Shown here piece by piece: positions 25,790-35,473 of a DNA stretch of 64,000 nucleotides. The stretch lies in NCBI GenBank assembly GCA_021325095.1, contig JAJPHV010000057.1, forward strand, positions 62,001-126,000, given 5' to 3'. The notes under the pieces are model-generated. The model was given only the letters and a program-made list of their open reading frames with translations, searched no databases and had not been told where the DNA came from. The translations under genes and the position numbers were made by a program. Position 1 is the first letter of the stretch. The number at the start of each line of letters is the position of its first letter. The stretch comes from Chloroflexota bacterium. GTDB lineage: Bacteria; Chloroflexota; Anaerolineae; Aggregatilineales; UBA2796.

Positions 25790-26260
25790 CTAACCAATCC
25801 ACTCCTTGAAACTCTGCGGCAGTGCCTTGTTCATGGCCCGCACGTACACCGACGCCTTGCCGAAGAAGATCAACAGCGCTTGCAGATAAATCTGCATCTG
25901 CACATCGATAGGCACGGTGAAACCGCGCTCCACCACCTTTTTCAAATCGTCATCGGACATCGCCTCAAGTGTAGATTTCATGTCGGCTTCCATCGACTGA
26001 TACCAGGCTTTGAGCTTGCTGATGCTTGATTCCAGGCCCGGCTCGGTATTGCGATAAGACCAATCCTGCCTGAGTGTCTTCAACGACTGAAGGTATGAAT
26101 AATCGACTTCGCCCATCTCACGGCAGAGCGCGCCGAACGTCACATTCTGACCGCCAGGGCTGAATGCCAGATCGGAATCGTCGAGGCTGTCGAACAACTG
26201 CGCGCGCATCTTGAACGTACCCTCGAACATCGGCCACTGCTCTTGCATGAACTTGTTCAT
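25790..26260 (-). CDS. DinB-like superfamily protein
   Basis: A 156-residue helical protein with the DinB-like pattern: an N-terminal helix, a central GALCREMGEVDYSYLQSLK segment where the metal-binding His is usual, and MQIYLQALLIFFGKASVY at the end. The typical His ligands are mostly replaced (Glu in GEVDY), so metal binding is doubtful. The start is ATG with AGGAGGG upstream. It converges with the flavoprotein gene. Confidence 0.6.
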   Translation of the reverse strand: MNKFMQEQWPMFEGTFKMRAQLFDSLDDSDLAFSPGGQNVTFGALCREMGEVDYSYLQSLKTLRQDWSYRNTEPGLESSISKLKAWYQSMEADMKSTLEAMSDDDLKKVVERGFTVPIDVQMQIYLQALLIFFGKASVYVRAMNKALPQSFKEWIG

Positions 26261-26431
26261 TTCTGCCCTCCTGGGGTTAGAACATCCGAGCGATATTCTA
26301 ACATTGAATCCCCAAAAGGCGAACAGGAGTTCGAGAGAGTTGTGTCAGATTGGATCGGGCGTCAATTTACCGAACATGCGTTAAACTCGGTGGTTGGCAC
26401 TATTTTTCGCCTCCGTTGAAGGAACTCCACC

Positions 26432-27547
26432 ATGACCGAGTACCAAGATTTGAACCTCTCCCCCCGCTGGCTACATGGCCCCGGCCCCAGTGATTGCCAT
26501 CCGCGCGTGCTGCGTGTCATGGCGACGCCCTCTATCGGGTACACTGACCCGGAATTTTTACAGATGCTGTCCGAAGAACAGGAACTGCTGCGCGAGGTGT
26601 TCCAGACGCAAAACCCGCTGACGCTGCCCGTCTCTGGCACAGGCACATCCGGCATGGAAGCGTGCATCGCCAACCTGGTGGAACCGGGCGATAACGTCCT
26701 GGTATGCGTGTGCGGCTACTTCGGTGAGCGGTTGGTCGATATTGCCACGCGCTATGGCGCAAACGTGGCGCGCATCGACCAGCCCTGGGGTGCGGCGTTT
26801 GAGGCGCAGCAGGTCGCAGATGCCTTGAAGCAGCGCCCGGCCAAACTGGTTGCCATCGTCCACGCCGAAACCTCGACGGGTGTGCTGCAACCGCTGGCCG
26901 AGATCGCGCAGGTTGTTCACAATGCGGGCGCGCTGCTGCTGGTCGATGCGGTGACGAGCCTGGGCGGAATCGCGGTAGAAGTCGACAAGCATGGGATCGA
27001 CGCCTGTTACAGTTGCAGCCAGAAATGCGTGGGCGCGCCGTCCGGACTGGCTCCGGTGACGCTTGGGCCGCGCGCTGTGGAGGCCATCCAGCAGCGCAAG
27101 GCCAGAGTGTCCAGCTTCTACCTTGACCTGGCACTGATAGACCGCTACTGGCGTGGCGACCACGTTTACCACCACACCGTCTCGACAGCTATGAATTACG
27201 CGCTGCGCGAGGCGCTGCGCCTGATCCACGAGGAAGGGCTGGAAGCGCGCTTTGCCCGTCACCGCGCCAACGCCGAATATCTGTGGCAGGGGTTGGAGGC
27301 CCTCGACCTGACGCCGCACGTGCCGCAGCCATACCGCCTGCCCTCGCTCACCACCGTGCGGCTGCCGGATGGCGTGGACGATGCTGCCCTCCGCAAGCGG
27401 CTGCTGAACGAGTACAACATCGAGATCGGCGGCGGATTAGGCACGCTCAAGGGCAAAGTATGGCGGATCGGGCTGATGGGCTACGCCAGCAGCCGCGAGC
27501 GCGTGACGATGCTCCTGGGCGCCCTGGATAAGCTGCTGCACGGGTAA
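26432..27547 (+). CDS. class V aminotransferase (alanine/serine--glyoxylate type)
   Basis: A 371-residue PLP enzyme, family of alanine-glyoxylate/serine-pyruvate aminotransferases. The PLP lysine is Lys198 in CYSCSQKCVGAPSG, the PLP-phosphate site includes SGTGTSGMEA, and LLVDAVTSLGG carries the ring-binding Asp. It ends with the family's RIGLMGYAS. The likely reaction is amino transfer between alanine or serine and glyoxylate. It is monocistronic, followed by a palindromic repeat. Confidence 0.9.
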   Translation: MTEYQDLNLSPRWLHGPGPSDCHPRVLRVMATPSIGYTDPEFLQMLSEEQELLREVFQTQNPLTLPVSGTGTSGMEACIANLVEPGDNVLVCVCGYFGERLVDIATRYGANVARIDQPWGAAFEAQQVADALKQRPAKLVAIVHAETSTGVLQPLAEIAQVVHNAGALLLVDAVTSLGGIAVEVDKHGIDACYSCSQKCVGAPSGLAPVTLGPRAVEAIQQRKARVSSFYLDLALIDRYWRGDHVYHHTVSTAMNYALREALRLIHEEGLEARFARHRANAEYLWQGLEALDLTPHVPQPYRLPSLTTVRLPDGVDDAALRKRLLNEYNIEIGGGLGTLKGKVWRIGLMGYASSRERVTMLLGALDKLLHG

Positions 27548-27551
27548 TAAA

Positions 27552-27662
27552 CCTCACCCCCAACCCCTCTCCACAGGGTGGAGAGGGGAGTCCGAATCGG
27601 AAAGTTTCCCCTTTCTGCTTGCGGAACCGATGTACTCACTGGCAGGGCAGGGGGTGAGGTCA
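27552..27662. repeat. palindromic repeat, family B, copy 1
   Basis: Opens with CCTCACCCCCAACCCCTCTC and closes with GGGGGTGAGGTCA, so the ends are inverted repeats; an inner hairpin (CTCTCCACAGGGTGGAGAG) follows the left end. The right end supplies the stop codon of dinB (27660-27662). Confidence 0.75.
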
Positions 27663-28865
27663 TTCCGGTGGAAATGGACTGTTCTTGCGCTTCAGGTTGC
27701 TGCCCCGGCGGATCGCCTGATCGCCGAACCTGGTGCGCAGGCTGTCCAGAACGTCTTTGAGGTTTTCCGGCTCCTCAGCCGAGGCAGCGGGCGCATCCCA
27801 CAGGCTGAGTTGCTTCTGCTGCGGGCCGAAGCCGCTCACCCCCACGCCGATCAAGCGGACGGGCTTACCGGGCGACCAGACCTTCTCGAAAAGCAAAAGG
27901 GCGGCGTTGTAGATTTCGATGTCCTGGTTGGTCGGTTCGACGAGCGTCGTCTGCCGGGTGAGCGTGGTGAAGTTCGACCAGCGCAGTTTGAGCTTGACGG
28001 TATGGCCTTTCAGGCCGAGTTGGCGCAGTTGTTTCCCAACGCCTTCTGAATGTTCCAGAAGAGTCCGGCGCAGTACTTCCCGATCCATCACGTCCCGGAC
28101 GAAGGTTGTTTCCTGGCTGACGGACTTGGTTTCGCGCTCGGTTTCGACAGGGCGCTCGTCGATGCCCCTGGCGCGGCGGGAAAGGTCGTATCCGTTCTTG
28201 CCGAAGCGACGGACGAGATCGGCCTCCGGCCAGCGGGCGATGTCGCCAATGGTCAGGATGCCGAGCGCCGTCAGGTGAGCCTCGGTCTTCGGGCCGACAC
28301 CCCACAGTTCGCGGGTGGGGAGCGGAGCCAGGAAGGCGGCTTCCTGGCCGGGCGCAACCACCTGAATGGCGTTGGGCGGCTGGCCTTTCTGTGCGTTGGC
28401 CTTGCCCACGTTGTTGGCAATCTTGGCGACCAGCTTGCTCGTCGCCACGCCGAGCGAACAGGGCAGGTTCAGCCGGGTGTTGATGGTGCGTTGCAGCCGC
28501 CGGGCAATCGTTTCGGCACTTTCGGGCGATTCGGACACGTCCAGGAACGCCTCATCAATCGAAAGCTGTTCGACCAGCGGCGTGACTTCACGCAGACAGG
28601 CCATCACCCGGCGTGACATGTCCCGATAATCCTGGGGATGGCGCTCCACGATGATCAGGTGCGGGCACAACTTGACCGCGTTGACCATCGGCATGGCGGA
28701 GTGAATGCCGAACTGCCGCGCCGGGTAGGAACAGGAAGCCACCACGCCGCGCTCTTCGGGTCGCCCGCCCACTGCGAAGGGCTGCCCGCGCAGGCCTGGA
28801 TCGCGCTGTTCCTCCACCGCACAGAAAAAGGCATCCAGGTCAAGGTGCAGGATTTTGCGTGCCAT
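27660..28865 (-). CDS. dinB: DNA polymerase IV
   Basis: Y-family translesion polymerase of 401 residues. The palm carries LDLDAFFCAVE (Asp9) and LSIDEAFLDVS with the catalytic Asp-Glu pair; VASCSYPARQFGIHSAMP is the usual fingers motif, and the little-finger domain runs to about residue 350. No beta-clamp motif is obvious at the C-terminus. The stop codon lies in the repeat downstream. No LexA box is visible to me upstream. Confidence 0.95.
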   Translation of the reverse strand: MARKILHLDLDAFFCAVEEQRDPGLRGQPFAVGGRPEERGVVASCSYPARQFGIHSAMPMVNAVKLCPHLIIVERHPQDYRDMSRRVMACLREVTPLVEQLSIDEAFLDVSESPESAETIARRLQRTINTRLNLPCSLGVATSKLVAKIANNVGKANAQKGQPPNAIQVVAPGQEAAFLAPLPTRELWGVGPKTEAHLTALGILTIGDIARWPEADLVRRFGKNGYDLSRRARGIDERPVETERETKSVSQETTFVRDVMDREVLRRTLLEHSEGVGKQLRQLGLKGHTVKLKLRWSNFTTLTRQTTLVEPTNQDIEIYNAALLLFEKVWSPGKPVRLIGVGVSGFGPQQKQLSLWDAPAASAEEPENLKDVLDSLRTRFGDQAIRRGSNLKRKNSPFPPE

Positions 28866-28968
28866 CCTTCTATTTTACTGTGGCTGGGCTAGTACGAGAA
28901 ACGGCGTCTGGTTTGCCAGGGCTGCCTGTTATAATGACACGGCTTATTCATACGCAAGAAGGTATTTC

Positions 28969-29868
28969 ATGTCCGAACCCTCTGTCTCCATCGCCCAAAA
29001 ATCCAGAATTCGTATCAGCCTGGCCGCCATGCCGCCCTGGCTGCTGGTGCTGCTGGCCGTCCTCTCCGTGCAGACGGGTGCGGCGGTGGCGAAGCAGCTT
29101 TTTGACGTGACTGGCCCTGGCGGGGTGGTTTTCCTGCGTACCAGCCTGGCGAGCGTTCTGTTCTTTGCGCTGTGGCGTCCGAAGATACGCGGCTACCGCC
29201 CGCAAGACTACCTGGTGATCACGATCTACGGCCTGACTATCGCGGCGATGATGCTGTTTTTCTACGCCGCTATTAGTCGTGTTCCATTGGGTATCACCGT
29301 CGCCGTTGCTTTTGTCGGGCCGTTAGGCATCGCCGTCGTGGGTTCGCGGCGGCGGAGTGATCTGCTGTGGGTGGCGCTGGCCGCAGGCGGGATTATCCTG
29401 CTTTCGCCGCTGACGGGTGTATCGCTCGATCTGCCTGGGCTGTTGCTGGCCTTTCTCTCCGCAGTCGGTTGGGCCGTCTTTATTTTGCTGACCGGCAGGG
29501 TTTCGCGTACCTTCCCGGCCAGCGAGGGGCTGGCGATTGCGATGGCAATTGCCGCCGTCGTGTCGATCCCGTTCGGGCTGGTCGGCGCAGTGAAAGTCCT
29601 GCCCAGCCTGTCACTGATGGCGTTGGGCATCGTGGTTGCGGTGCTCTCCTCCGCCATTCCCTTCGGGTTCGAGTTCGAGGCGCTTAAACACCTGCCCGCG
29701 CCAGTGTACGGTGTGCTGACCAGCCTTGAGCCGGTGGTTGCTGTCCTGGTCGGGTTCATCGTCCTGCACGAAGCGCTGGGCCTACGCGAAATAGCGGGGA
29801 TCGTGATGGTGACGGTGGCGGCGGCAGCAACGGCGCGCGCCAGTTCGCAGACCGCTGCCACGGTGTGA
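28969..29868 (+). CDS. EamA-family (DMT) exporter, RhtA-like
   Basis: A 299-residue inner-membrane transporter with about ten transmembrane segments in two EamA repeats; the second ends with YGVLTSLEPVVAVLVGFIVLHEALG, the family signature. RhtA-type members export threonine, homoserine and other amino acids. The start is ATG with AAGAAGG upstream; a perfect TATAAT lies at 28930-28935, without a good -35 box. Confidence 0.85.
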   Translation: MSEPSVSIAQKSRIRISLAAMPPWLLVLLAVLSVQTGAAVAKQLFDVTGPGGVVFLRTSLASVLFFALWRPKIRGYRPQDYLVITIYGLTIAAMMLFFYAAISRVPLGITVAVAFVGPLGIAVVGSRRRSDLLWVALAAGGIILLSPLTGVSLDLPGLLLAFLSAVGWAVFILLTGRVSRTFPASEGLAIAMAIAAVVSIPFGLVGAVKVLPSLSLMALGIVVAVLSSAIPFGFEFEALKHLPAPVYGVLTSLEPVVAVLVGFIVLHEALGLREIAGIVMVTVAAAATARASSQTAATV

Positions 29869-29961
29869 TGGCGTGTAACAAGCGTTGAGAAAGCGTCAGA
29901 AAGTTCCTGGCTAACTGCCTGTATAATGTGTGGAGACGGGTATCGTAGTCAGGAACCCAGG

Positions 29962-31227
29962 ATGGACGATGTAACGCGGGCGACGCTGCCCGATGATCAG
30001 ACTGCCCCCAGGGGCGCAAGCGCGAGTGAATTTACGGTGGTGGCGCAGCCCGCCCCGCGTCCTCCCCAGCCAGCAGTCAATAAACCGGCCCAACGGATCG
30101 GGCCGCCTGCCCAGGCGCGTGTGCCGTATAGCCCGCCGCCTGTGGCGTCACGTCCGGCCAACGTCCGTCCGCCCGCCGGGCCCCGGAGCAATTTCGCGTT
30201 AATTGGCGTCGTGATGGCACTGTTTGCGGGGACGCTGGTCATCAGCGTGAGCGCGTTTGTCGTGCTCCGGCTGGCGAATGCGGCCCGGCTGGACGACGGA
30301 CTGACACCAACACCGGCTGCGGTTGCGGTTGCGCCGACATCCGCCGCGACGCTCGTCCCTACCCCAACCGTTGGGTTGGAGATTCAGCCCTGGGATGGCA
30401 AGCGCCGCTTTACGATGCTGTTGATGGGCATTGACAAGCGCCCCGGCGAAAAAGGAACGGCCTTCCGCACCGATTCGATGATCATTTTCAGCATCGATCC
30501 GGCCACCCGGAGCATCGGCATCCTGAGCGTACCGCGCGATCTGTACGTGGACATCCCGACGGACACGGTGGTACGCAGCAGTTACGGCTTGCAGCGTATC
30601 AACTCGGCCTACGTGATCGGGGAACTGGCGCGCCCCGGCTACGGCCCGCAGCTCGCCATGCAGACGGTGCAATACAACCTGGGGATGCGTATCAACGATT
30701 ACGTGGTGTTCGAGTTCAACACCGTCATCAGTGCCGTCGATGCGGTGGGTGGGATCGACATCAACGTCCCGTACAACATTTACGATCCTCAGTATCCCAA
30801 CATGTACTTCGGCTACGATCCGCTGTACATCCCTGCCGGGCCAACGCACATGGACGGCAAACTGGCGCTCAAGTACGCGCGGACACGCCACCAGACCAAC
30901 GATTTTGACCGGGCCAAGCGCCAGCAGCAGGTGATCCTGGCCGTGCGCGACAAGATTCTGAACCTGAACATGGCCCCCGGCCTGATTGCACGCGCGCCCG
31001 AACTGTGGAAGCAGTTCAGTGAAACCACCCACAGCGACCTGACCTTCGAGCAGCTTCTACAGCTTGCGATCTACGCGAAGGACGTGCCGAAGGAAAATAT
31101 TCACCAGGGCGTGCTGGACTACAGCTACGTGACGCCGGTGAACTGGCAGGGCGCATCGGTGCTCGTGCCGGAACGCGCCCGAATCGGGCCGCTGCTGGCA
31201 CAGGTCTTCGGCCCCAATTACAACTGA
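29962..31227 (+). CDS. LytR-CpsA-Psr (LCP) family protein
   Basis: A 421-residue membrane-anchored enzyme that transfers lipid-linked polymers to peptidoglycan or other carriers. It has a Pro/Ala-rich cytoplasmic N-terminus (residues 1-75), one transmembrane segment (about 78-100), a Thr/Pro linker and the LCP domain with the conserved FRTDSMIIF, LSVPRDLYVDIP, INSAY and KYARTRHQTNDFDRAKRQQQ motifs (pyrophosphate-binding Arg and Asp residues). The start is ATG with AGGA upstream; a TATAAT at 29922-29927 precedes it by 34 bases. Confidence 0.9.
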   Translation: MDDVTRATLPDDQTAPRGASASEFTVVAQPAPRPPQPAVNKPAQRIGPPAQARVPYSPPPVASRPANVRPPAGPRSNFALIGVVMALFAGTLVISVSAFVVLRLANAARLDDGLTPTPAAVAVAPTSAATLVPTPTVGLEIQPWDGKRRFTMLLMGIDKRPGEKGTAFRTDSMIIFSIDPATRSIGILSVPRDLYVDIPTDTVVRSSYGLQRINSAYVIGELARPGYGPQLAMQTVQYNLGMRINDYVVFEFNTVISAVDAVGGIDINVPYNIYDPQYPNMYFGYDPLYIPAGPTHMDGKLALKYARTRHQTNDFDRAKRQQQVILAVRDKILNLNMAPGLIARAPELWKQFSETTHSDLTFEQLLQLAIYAKDVPKENIHQGVLDYSYVTPVNWQGASVLVPERARIGPLLAQVFGPNYN

Positions 31228-31239
31228 ATTGCCTGAATG

Positions 31240-31318
31240 CCCTCATCCCCTGCCCTTCTCCCGCGGGGAGAAGGGGAATTAAGCCCCTCGCCTGCGGGAG
31301 AGGGGTTGGGGTGAGGGC
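31240..31318. repeat. palindromic repeat, family B, divergent copy
   Basis: Opens with CCCTCATCCCCTGCCC and closes with GGTTGGGGTGAGGGC, with the inner hairpin CTTCTCCCGCGGGGAGAAG. It fills most of the gap between the LCP gene and the converging osmC gene and may serve as their shared 3' end. Confidence 0.7.
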
Positions 31319-31377
31319 CAGCACTGCCCTTCGAAAGCGTTCCCGTACTGGACAATCTTAGGGTGAGGTAAACCCAA

Positions 31378-31818
31378 CTACTTCACCAGTGTAGGCATAA
31401 CGACGATTTCCAGGGCACTTAAAGCGCCGGAGACCGGGCAGGTCTTTTTGGTTTCTTCGGCGGCCTGCTTGAACGCTGCCTCATCCACGCCTTCGACCTT
31501 GCCGCGCGTGATCAGTTCCATCTTGGTGATCTTGAAGCCGCCGGTGGGCTGCGGAGTCAGGTGACAGACGCCGCGCGTCTCGATGCTTTCCACCTTATGG
31601 CCCTGTTTGCTGAGGTTGTTGGCAAGCGCCATGCTGTAACAGGCTGCGTGGGCTGCCGCCAGCATTTCTTCCGGGTTCGTGCCGGGGGCCTGCTCAAAAC
31701 GGGTCGCAAAGGAGTACGGGGCATTCTTGAATACGCCGCTGCTGGCGCTGAACTCACCCTTGCCGCTGCGCAGGTCGCCGCGCCAGACGGCCTCCGCCGA
31801 ACGCTCCAGGTCCGCCAT
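31378..31818 (-). CDS. osmC: OsmC-family peroxiredoxin
   Basis: A 146-residue thiol peroxidase that reduces organic hydroperoxides. The two reactive cysteines are Cys60 (AAHAACYSMAL) and Cys127 (KKTCPVSGAL). The N-terminus VWRGDLRSGKGEFS matches the OsmC rather than the Ohr subfamily. The start is ATG with AAAGGAA upstream. It is divergent from the aldo/keto reductase gene. Confidence 0.9.
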   Translation of the reverse strand: MADLERSAEAVWRGDLRSGKGEFSASSGVFKNAPYSFATRFEQAPGTNPEEMLAAAHAACYSMALANNLSKQGHKVESIETRGVCHLTPQPTGGFKITKMELITRGKVEGVDEAAFKQAAEETKKTCPVSGALSALEIVVMPTLVK

Positions 31819-31962
31819 TTCGGTTATTCCTTTCCAACAAAAAACTCAGGCTGGCCCAAATGTACCGTGTGTGCGGGCCAGGCGCAAGACATGTCGCTGT
31901 TGCAGCCGGAACCCGGAAGTTGCTAGAGTCAATTTCGGGAGATCTGTTCGGAGGATAAAGTC

Positions 31963-32916
31963 ATGAGCACGGTGACCGCTGAACGTGTGGCGCTCGGTTC
32001 CAGCGACGTGCAGGTGAGCACACTGGGGATCGGCGCGTGGGCCTGGGGAGATCGGTTTGTGTGGGGCTACAAGAACGGTTACAACGACGCCGATTTGCAG
32101 GCCGCCTTCCAGGCAACCCTGGATGCCGGGATCAACCTGCTGGACACAGCAGAGATGTACGGCTTTGGTCGCTCCGAGAAGCTGATCGGCCAGTTTATGC
32201 GCGAGTCCGGCCAGCGCACCCTGATCGCCACCAAGTTCATGCCGCTGCCCTGGCGGTTCATGAAGTCCCAATTGATCAGCGCCCTGCGCGGCAGCCTGAG
32301 ACGCCTGGGCGTGCAGTGCGTTGATCTGTACCAGATTCACTGGCCGAGTCCCCCCGTCGCCATCGAGACCTGGATGGACGCACTGGCCGACGCCGTCGAA
32401 GCCGGGCTGACCCGTGCTGTCGGCGTCTCCAATTACAGCGTCAAGCAGATGGAACGTGCCTACACGGCGCTGGCGAAACGCGGAATCGCGCTGGCCTCGA
32501 ATCAGGTCGAGTACAGCCTGTTGGCGCGCGCCCCGGAACGCAACGGCCTGTTGAAGCTCTGCCACGAGTTGCACGTGACGCTCATTGCCTACAGCCCGCT
32601 GGCGATGGGCTTGCTGACGGGCAAATACACCCCCGACAACCCGCCCAGGGGAATGCGTGCCCGCTGGTATAAGCCTCCCTATCTAGCCCAGATTCAGCCG
32701 TTGCTCACACTGCTGCGTGAGATCGGGCAGGCGCAGGGCGGCAGAACGCCGTCGCAGGTGGCGCTGAACTGGCTGATCTGCAAGGGTGCGCTGCCCATTC
32801 CGGGCGCCAAGAACGTCCGGCAGGTACAGGACAACGCCGGGGCGCTCGGCTGGCGGCTGACCGACGATCAGGTTGCCGCGCTGGATGCCGCTGCGGAAAG
32901 GCTGCACGCGATATGA
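31963..32916 (+). CDS. aldo/keto reductase
   Basis: A 317-residue NADPH-dependent reductase with the family catalytic tetrad Asp61, Tyr66, Lys91 and His126 (LDTAEMYG, ATKFMP, QIHWP). The C-terminal NADP site includes IPGAKNVRQVQDNAGA. The start is ATG with GGAGG upstream. Its substrate cannot be told; the divergent osmC neighbour hints at carbonyl or peroxide stress. Confidence 0.9.
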   Translation: MSTVTAERVALGSSDVQVSTLGIGAWAWGDRFVWGYKNGYNDADLQAAFQATLDAGINLLDTAEMYGFGRSEKLIGQFMRESGQRTLIATKFMPLPWRFMKSQLISALRGSLRRLGVQCVDLYQIHWPSPPVAIETWMDALADAVEAGLTRAVGVSNYSVKQMERAYTALAKRGIALASNQVEYSLLARAPERNGLLKLCHELHVTLIAYSPLAMGLLTGKYTPDNPPRGMRARWYKPPYLAQIQPLLTLLREIGQAQGGRTPSQVALNWLICKGALPIPGAKNVRQVQDNAGALGWRLTDDQVAALDAAAERLHAI

Positions 32917-33017
32917 TTTCACCTCCTAGAGCGTTCCGTGAGGTAAAATACTGAAATACGCCCACCTGCAATGGATTGTGTGCTGTGTGATGCTGGAAGT
33001 CGGTGAGAGGGGTTGTC

Positions 33018-35084
33018 ATGCTGGCTGAACTGGGGATCGTCACAACGGGGCTGGCGCTGATCTGCGCCGTATTTGCGCTGGTGGCTTCGGCCTATGGCGC
33101 ATACTACCGACTGGATCGCTGGGTACTGAGCGCGCGCAACGCGGCCCTCCTGACCTGGCCGTTGCTGACGACAGCGTGCATCGCCCTGATCGCGGCGCAG
33201 GTCAGCGGCGAATTCAACATCGCCTACGTGTGGTCTACCACGCAGTCCTCGGAGCCGACGTTCTTCAAGATCACGGCGCTGTGGGGTGGGCAGCCCGGCT
33301 CGCTCATGTTCTGGGCGTGGGTGATGAGCACCTTCAGCGGCGCGGCCATCCTGCTCAACTGGCGCTCCGAGCGGCGCTTGATGCCCTGGGTCATCACCTT
33401 CACGATGGCGACACTGACCTTCTTCATGATCCTGGTCGTCATCTATGAGAACCCCTTCTCCCGCTTCTGGACGGTTCCGGGCGCACAGAACATCGTCACG
33501 GCGGCTTTTGCGCCCGCCGGGGCGTCGCTCTTCCAGCCCGCCGACGGCCAGGGCCTGAACCCGCTGCTGCGCCATCCGGGCATGGTCATTCACCCGCCGA
33601 TGCTGTACAGCGGCTACGTGGGTATGACGATTCCCTGGGCCTTTGCGATGGCGGCGCTGGCCTCCGGCCAGCTTAACACCAACTGGATACGCGCCACCCG
33701 CCGCTGGACGCTGGTGGCGTGGCTGTTCCTGAGCCTGGGCTTGATCCTGGGCGGGCGTTGGGCGTATGACGTGCTCGGTTGGGGCGGCTACTGGGGCTGG
33801 GACCCGGTGGAGAACGCGGCACTGCTGCCCTGGCTGACGGGCACGGCCTTCCTGCACAGCGTCATGATTCAGGAGAAACGGGGCATGTTGAAGGTCTGGA
33901 ACATGTTCCTGGTGATCCTGACCTTTTTGCTGGTCATCCTCGGCACGTTCAGCACGCGCAGCGGAATCGTCGCCAGCGTCCACTCCTTTGCGCAGAGTCC
34001 GATTGGCCTGCCCATGCTGCTCTTTGTGGCGATCATGATGCTTGGCTGCCTGGGGCTGTGGGTGTGGCGCTGGCAGCGCGGCGACCTCGCCAGCGACAAC
34101 CAGCTTGACGCCCTGATCAGCCGGGAGAGCATGTTCGTCCTGAACAACTGGATTTTCGTCGGGATTGCGGTCATGGTGCTGTGGGGCACCTATGCGCCCG
34201 TCTTCACCGACCTGATCCGCAACGAGCAGATCACGCTCGGCGCGGAATACTACCGGGCGGTGGTCGTGCCGCTCTTCGGCGCGCTGTACGTGCTGATGGG
34301 CGTCGGGCCGCTGGTCGCCTGGAAAAAATCCTCGCTGTCGTCGCTTGGCAGGGCGGTACGTATCCCGGTGGCGCTGACCGCCGCGCTGGTCATTTTCCTG
34401 TACGTGACGGGCACGCAGAGTCCGGGGGCGTTGTTCAGCTATGGGCTGGTGGCCTTCGCAGGCTTCACCACGATCCTCGAATATTACCGGGGCGTGCGGG
34501 CGCGTATGCAGAGCCGGGGCGAGAACGCGCTGGCCGCGCTGTGGCGCTTGTTCGGGCGGAACCGCCGCCGTTACGGGGGCTATTTCATCCACCTGGGCGT
34601 GGTCGTGATCGGGGTCGGAATCATCGGCAGCACCGTCTACCAGCAGCAGACGCAGGAAACCATCAACCCCGGCGAGAAGATCACGCTGGGCAACATGTCG
34701 ATGGTCTACAAGGACGTATTCCAGGCGGATGCCGTCGATGGGCGCGCGATGGTTATCGCGGACGTAAGCGTGTATCGCAACGGGCAGTATGTGGGCGACA
34801 TCCGACCCCGCAAGGACTTCTTCGGCCAGGATCAGAACCCGATGTCCATCGCCGGGCAGTACAGCACGTTGGAGAGCGACTTCTACGTGCTGCTCACCAA
34901 CTGGGAAGGCAACCGGGTGACGTTCAAGGTCTTCCTGAACCCCCTCGTGAATCTGATCTGGTGGGGTGGCCTCGTGCTGATGCTCGGCACGGCCATCGCC
35001 GCCTGGCCGTCGCCGGAGGGTGAAGCCGCTGCACGCATCATCGAGCGGGGCGTGCTGGCAGGGGCCGAGGCAGCAGGGGACTAG
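33018..35084 (+). CDS. ccmF: heme lyase CcmF/NrfE family
   Basis: A 688-residue polytopic membrane protein of the system I cytochrome c maturation pathway, which attaches heme to the CXXCH of apocytochromes outside the membrane. The tryptophan-rich heme-handling motif is WGGYWGWDPVENAALLPW; His residues in the flanking loops (VIHPP, TAFLH) are as expected. The start is ATG with GAGAGGGG upstream; a GTG five codons earlier is possible. It leads a cluster with ccmH, a CcmG-like thioredoxin and a CcmI-like stub, but ccmABCDE are not in the window. Confidence 0.9.
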   Translation: MLAELGIVTTGLALICAVFALVASAYGAYYRLDRWVLSARNAALLTWPLLTTACIALIAAQVSGEFNIAYVWSTTQSSEPTFFKITALWGGQPGSLMFWAWVMSTFSGAAILLNWRSERRLMPWVITFTMATLTFFMILVVIYENPFSRFWTVPGAQNIVTAAFAPAGASLFQPADGQGLNPLLRHPGMVIHPPMLYSGYVGMTIPWAFAMAALASGQLNTNWIRATRRWTLVAWLFLSLGLILGGRWAYDVLGWGGYWGWDPVENAALLPWLTGTAFLHSVMIQEKRGMLKVWNMFLVILTFLLVILGTFSTRSGIVASVHSFAQSPIGLPMLLFVAIMMLGCLGLWVWRWQRGDLASDNQLDALISRESMFVLNNWIFVGIAVMVLWGTYAPVFTDLIRNEQITLGAEYYRAVVVPLFGALYVLMGVGPLVAWKKSSLSSLGRAVRIPVALTAALVIFLYVTGTQSPGALFSYGLVAFAGFTTILEYYRGVRARMQSRGENALAALWRLFGRNRRRYGGYFIHLGVVVIGVGIIGSTVYQQQTQETINPGEKITLGNMSMVYKDVFQADAVDGRAMVIADVSVYRNGQYVGDIRPRKDFFGQDQNPMSIAGQYSTLESDFYVLLTNWEGNRVTFKVFLNPLVNLIWWGGLVLMLGTAIAAWPSPEGEAAARIIERGVLAGAEAAGD

Positions 35085-35115
35085 GTTGTTTGGATGGGGA
35101 AGCGAGGGGACTGAA

Positions 35116-35418
35116 ATGGCTGACTTGCAGGAATTAATAGCCGCTGTGGACGAATTACCCGCTTCTGATCTACAAAAACTGTATCAACATATTGGGCAAC
35201 GTCTCCGCAGAAGCTGGTGGATCGTTCCATCAGAAAACATTGCCAAACTCGAAAAAATCTTGCAGCCCCTTCACGAAGAAACCGCTCAAATGTCTGAGGC
35301 GGTGGCTCATTCGGCGGCAACTCCCCTTGCACGAGTTCAAATCCTGAGTGTATTGGACTTTCTGCGAGCGATTCAACCAAATACAGGAAATGAAATGGAC
35401 AATCCACCGTTAAAGTGA
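35116..35418 (+). CDS. small uncharacterised protein within the ccm cluster
   Basis: A 100-residue soluble protein, unrecognised. The first 60 residues (ADLQELIAAVDELPASDLQKL and WWIVPSENIAKLEKIL) look like small proteins common in Chloroflexota that resemble antitoxin-like partners, but I cannot name a family. The last 35 residues look different, possibly from a frameshift or replacement. The gene is clearly more AT-rich than its neighbours and splits ccmF from ccmH, which suggests transfer. The start is ATG with GAGGGGA upstream. Confidence 0.6.
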   Translation: MADLQELIAAVDELPASDLQKLYQHIGQRLRRSWWIVPSENIAKLEKILQPLHEETAQMSEAVAHSAATPLARVQILSVLDFLRAIQPNTGNEMDNPPLK

Positions 35419-35473
35419 GCGTTCGATATTGCTACGTAGGATACTGTTGTGACATACGATGGGTAGTGTAGTG

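Noticed and set aside
32919-34592. 557-codon - frame opposite ccmF
   Set aside because: The His/Arg/Gln-rich translation is typical of a GC-rich shadow; ccmF has all family motifs on +.
35116-35418. Toxin-antitoxin pair inside the ccm cluster
   Set aside because: The 100-residue protein looks antitoxin-like in part, but no adjacent toxin frame exists.
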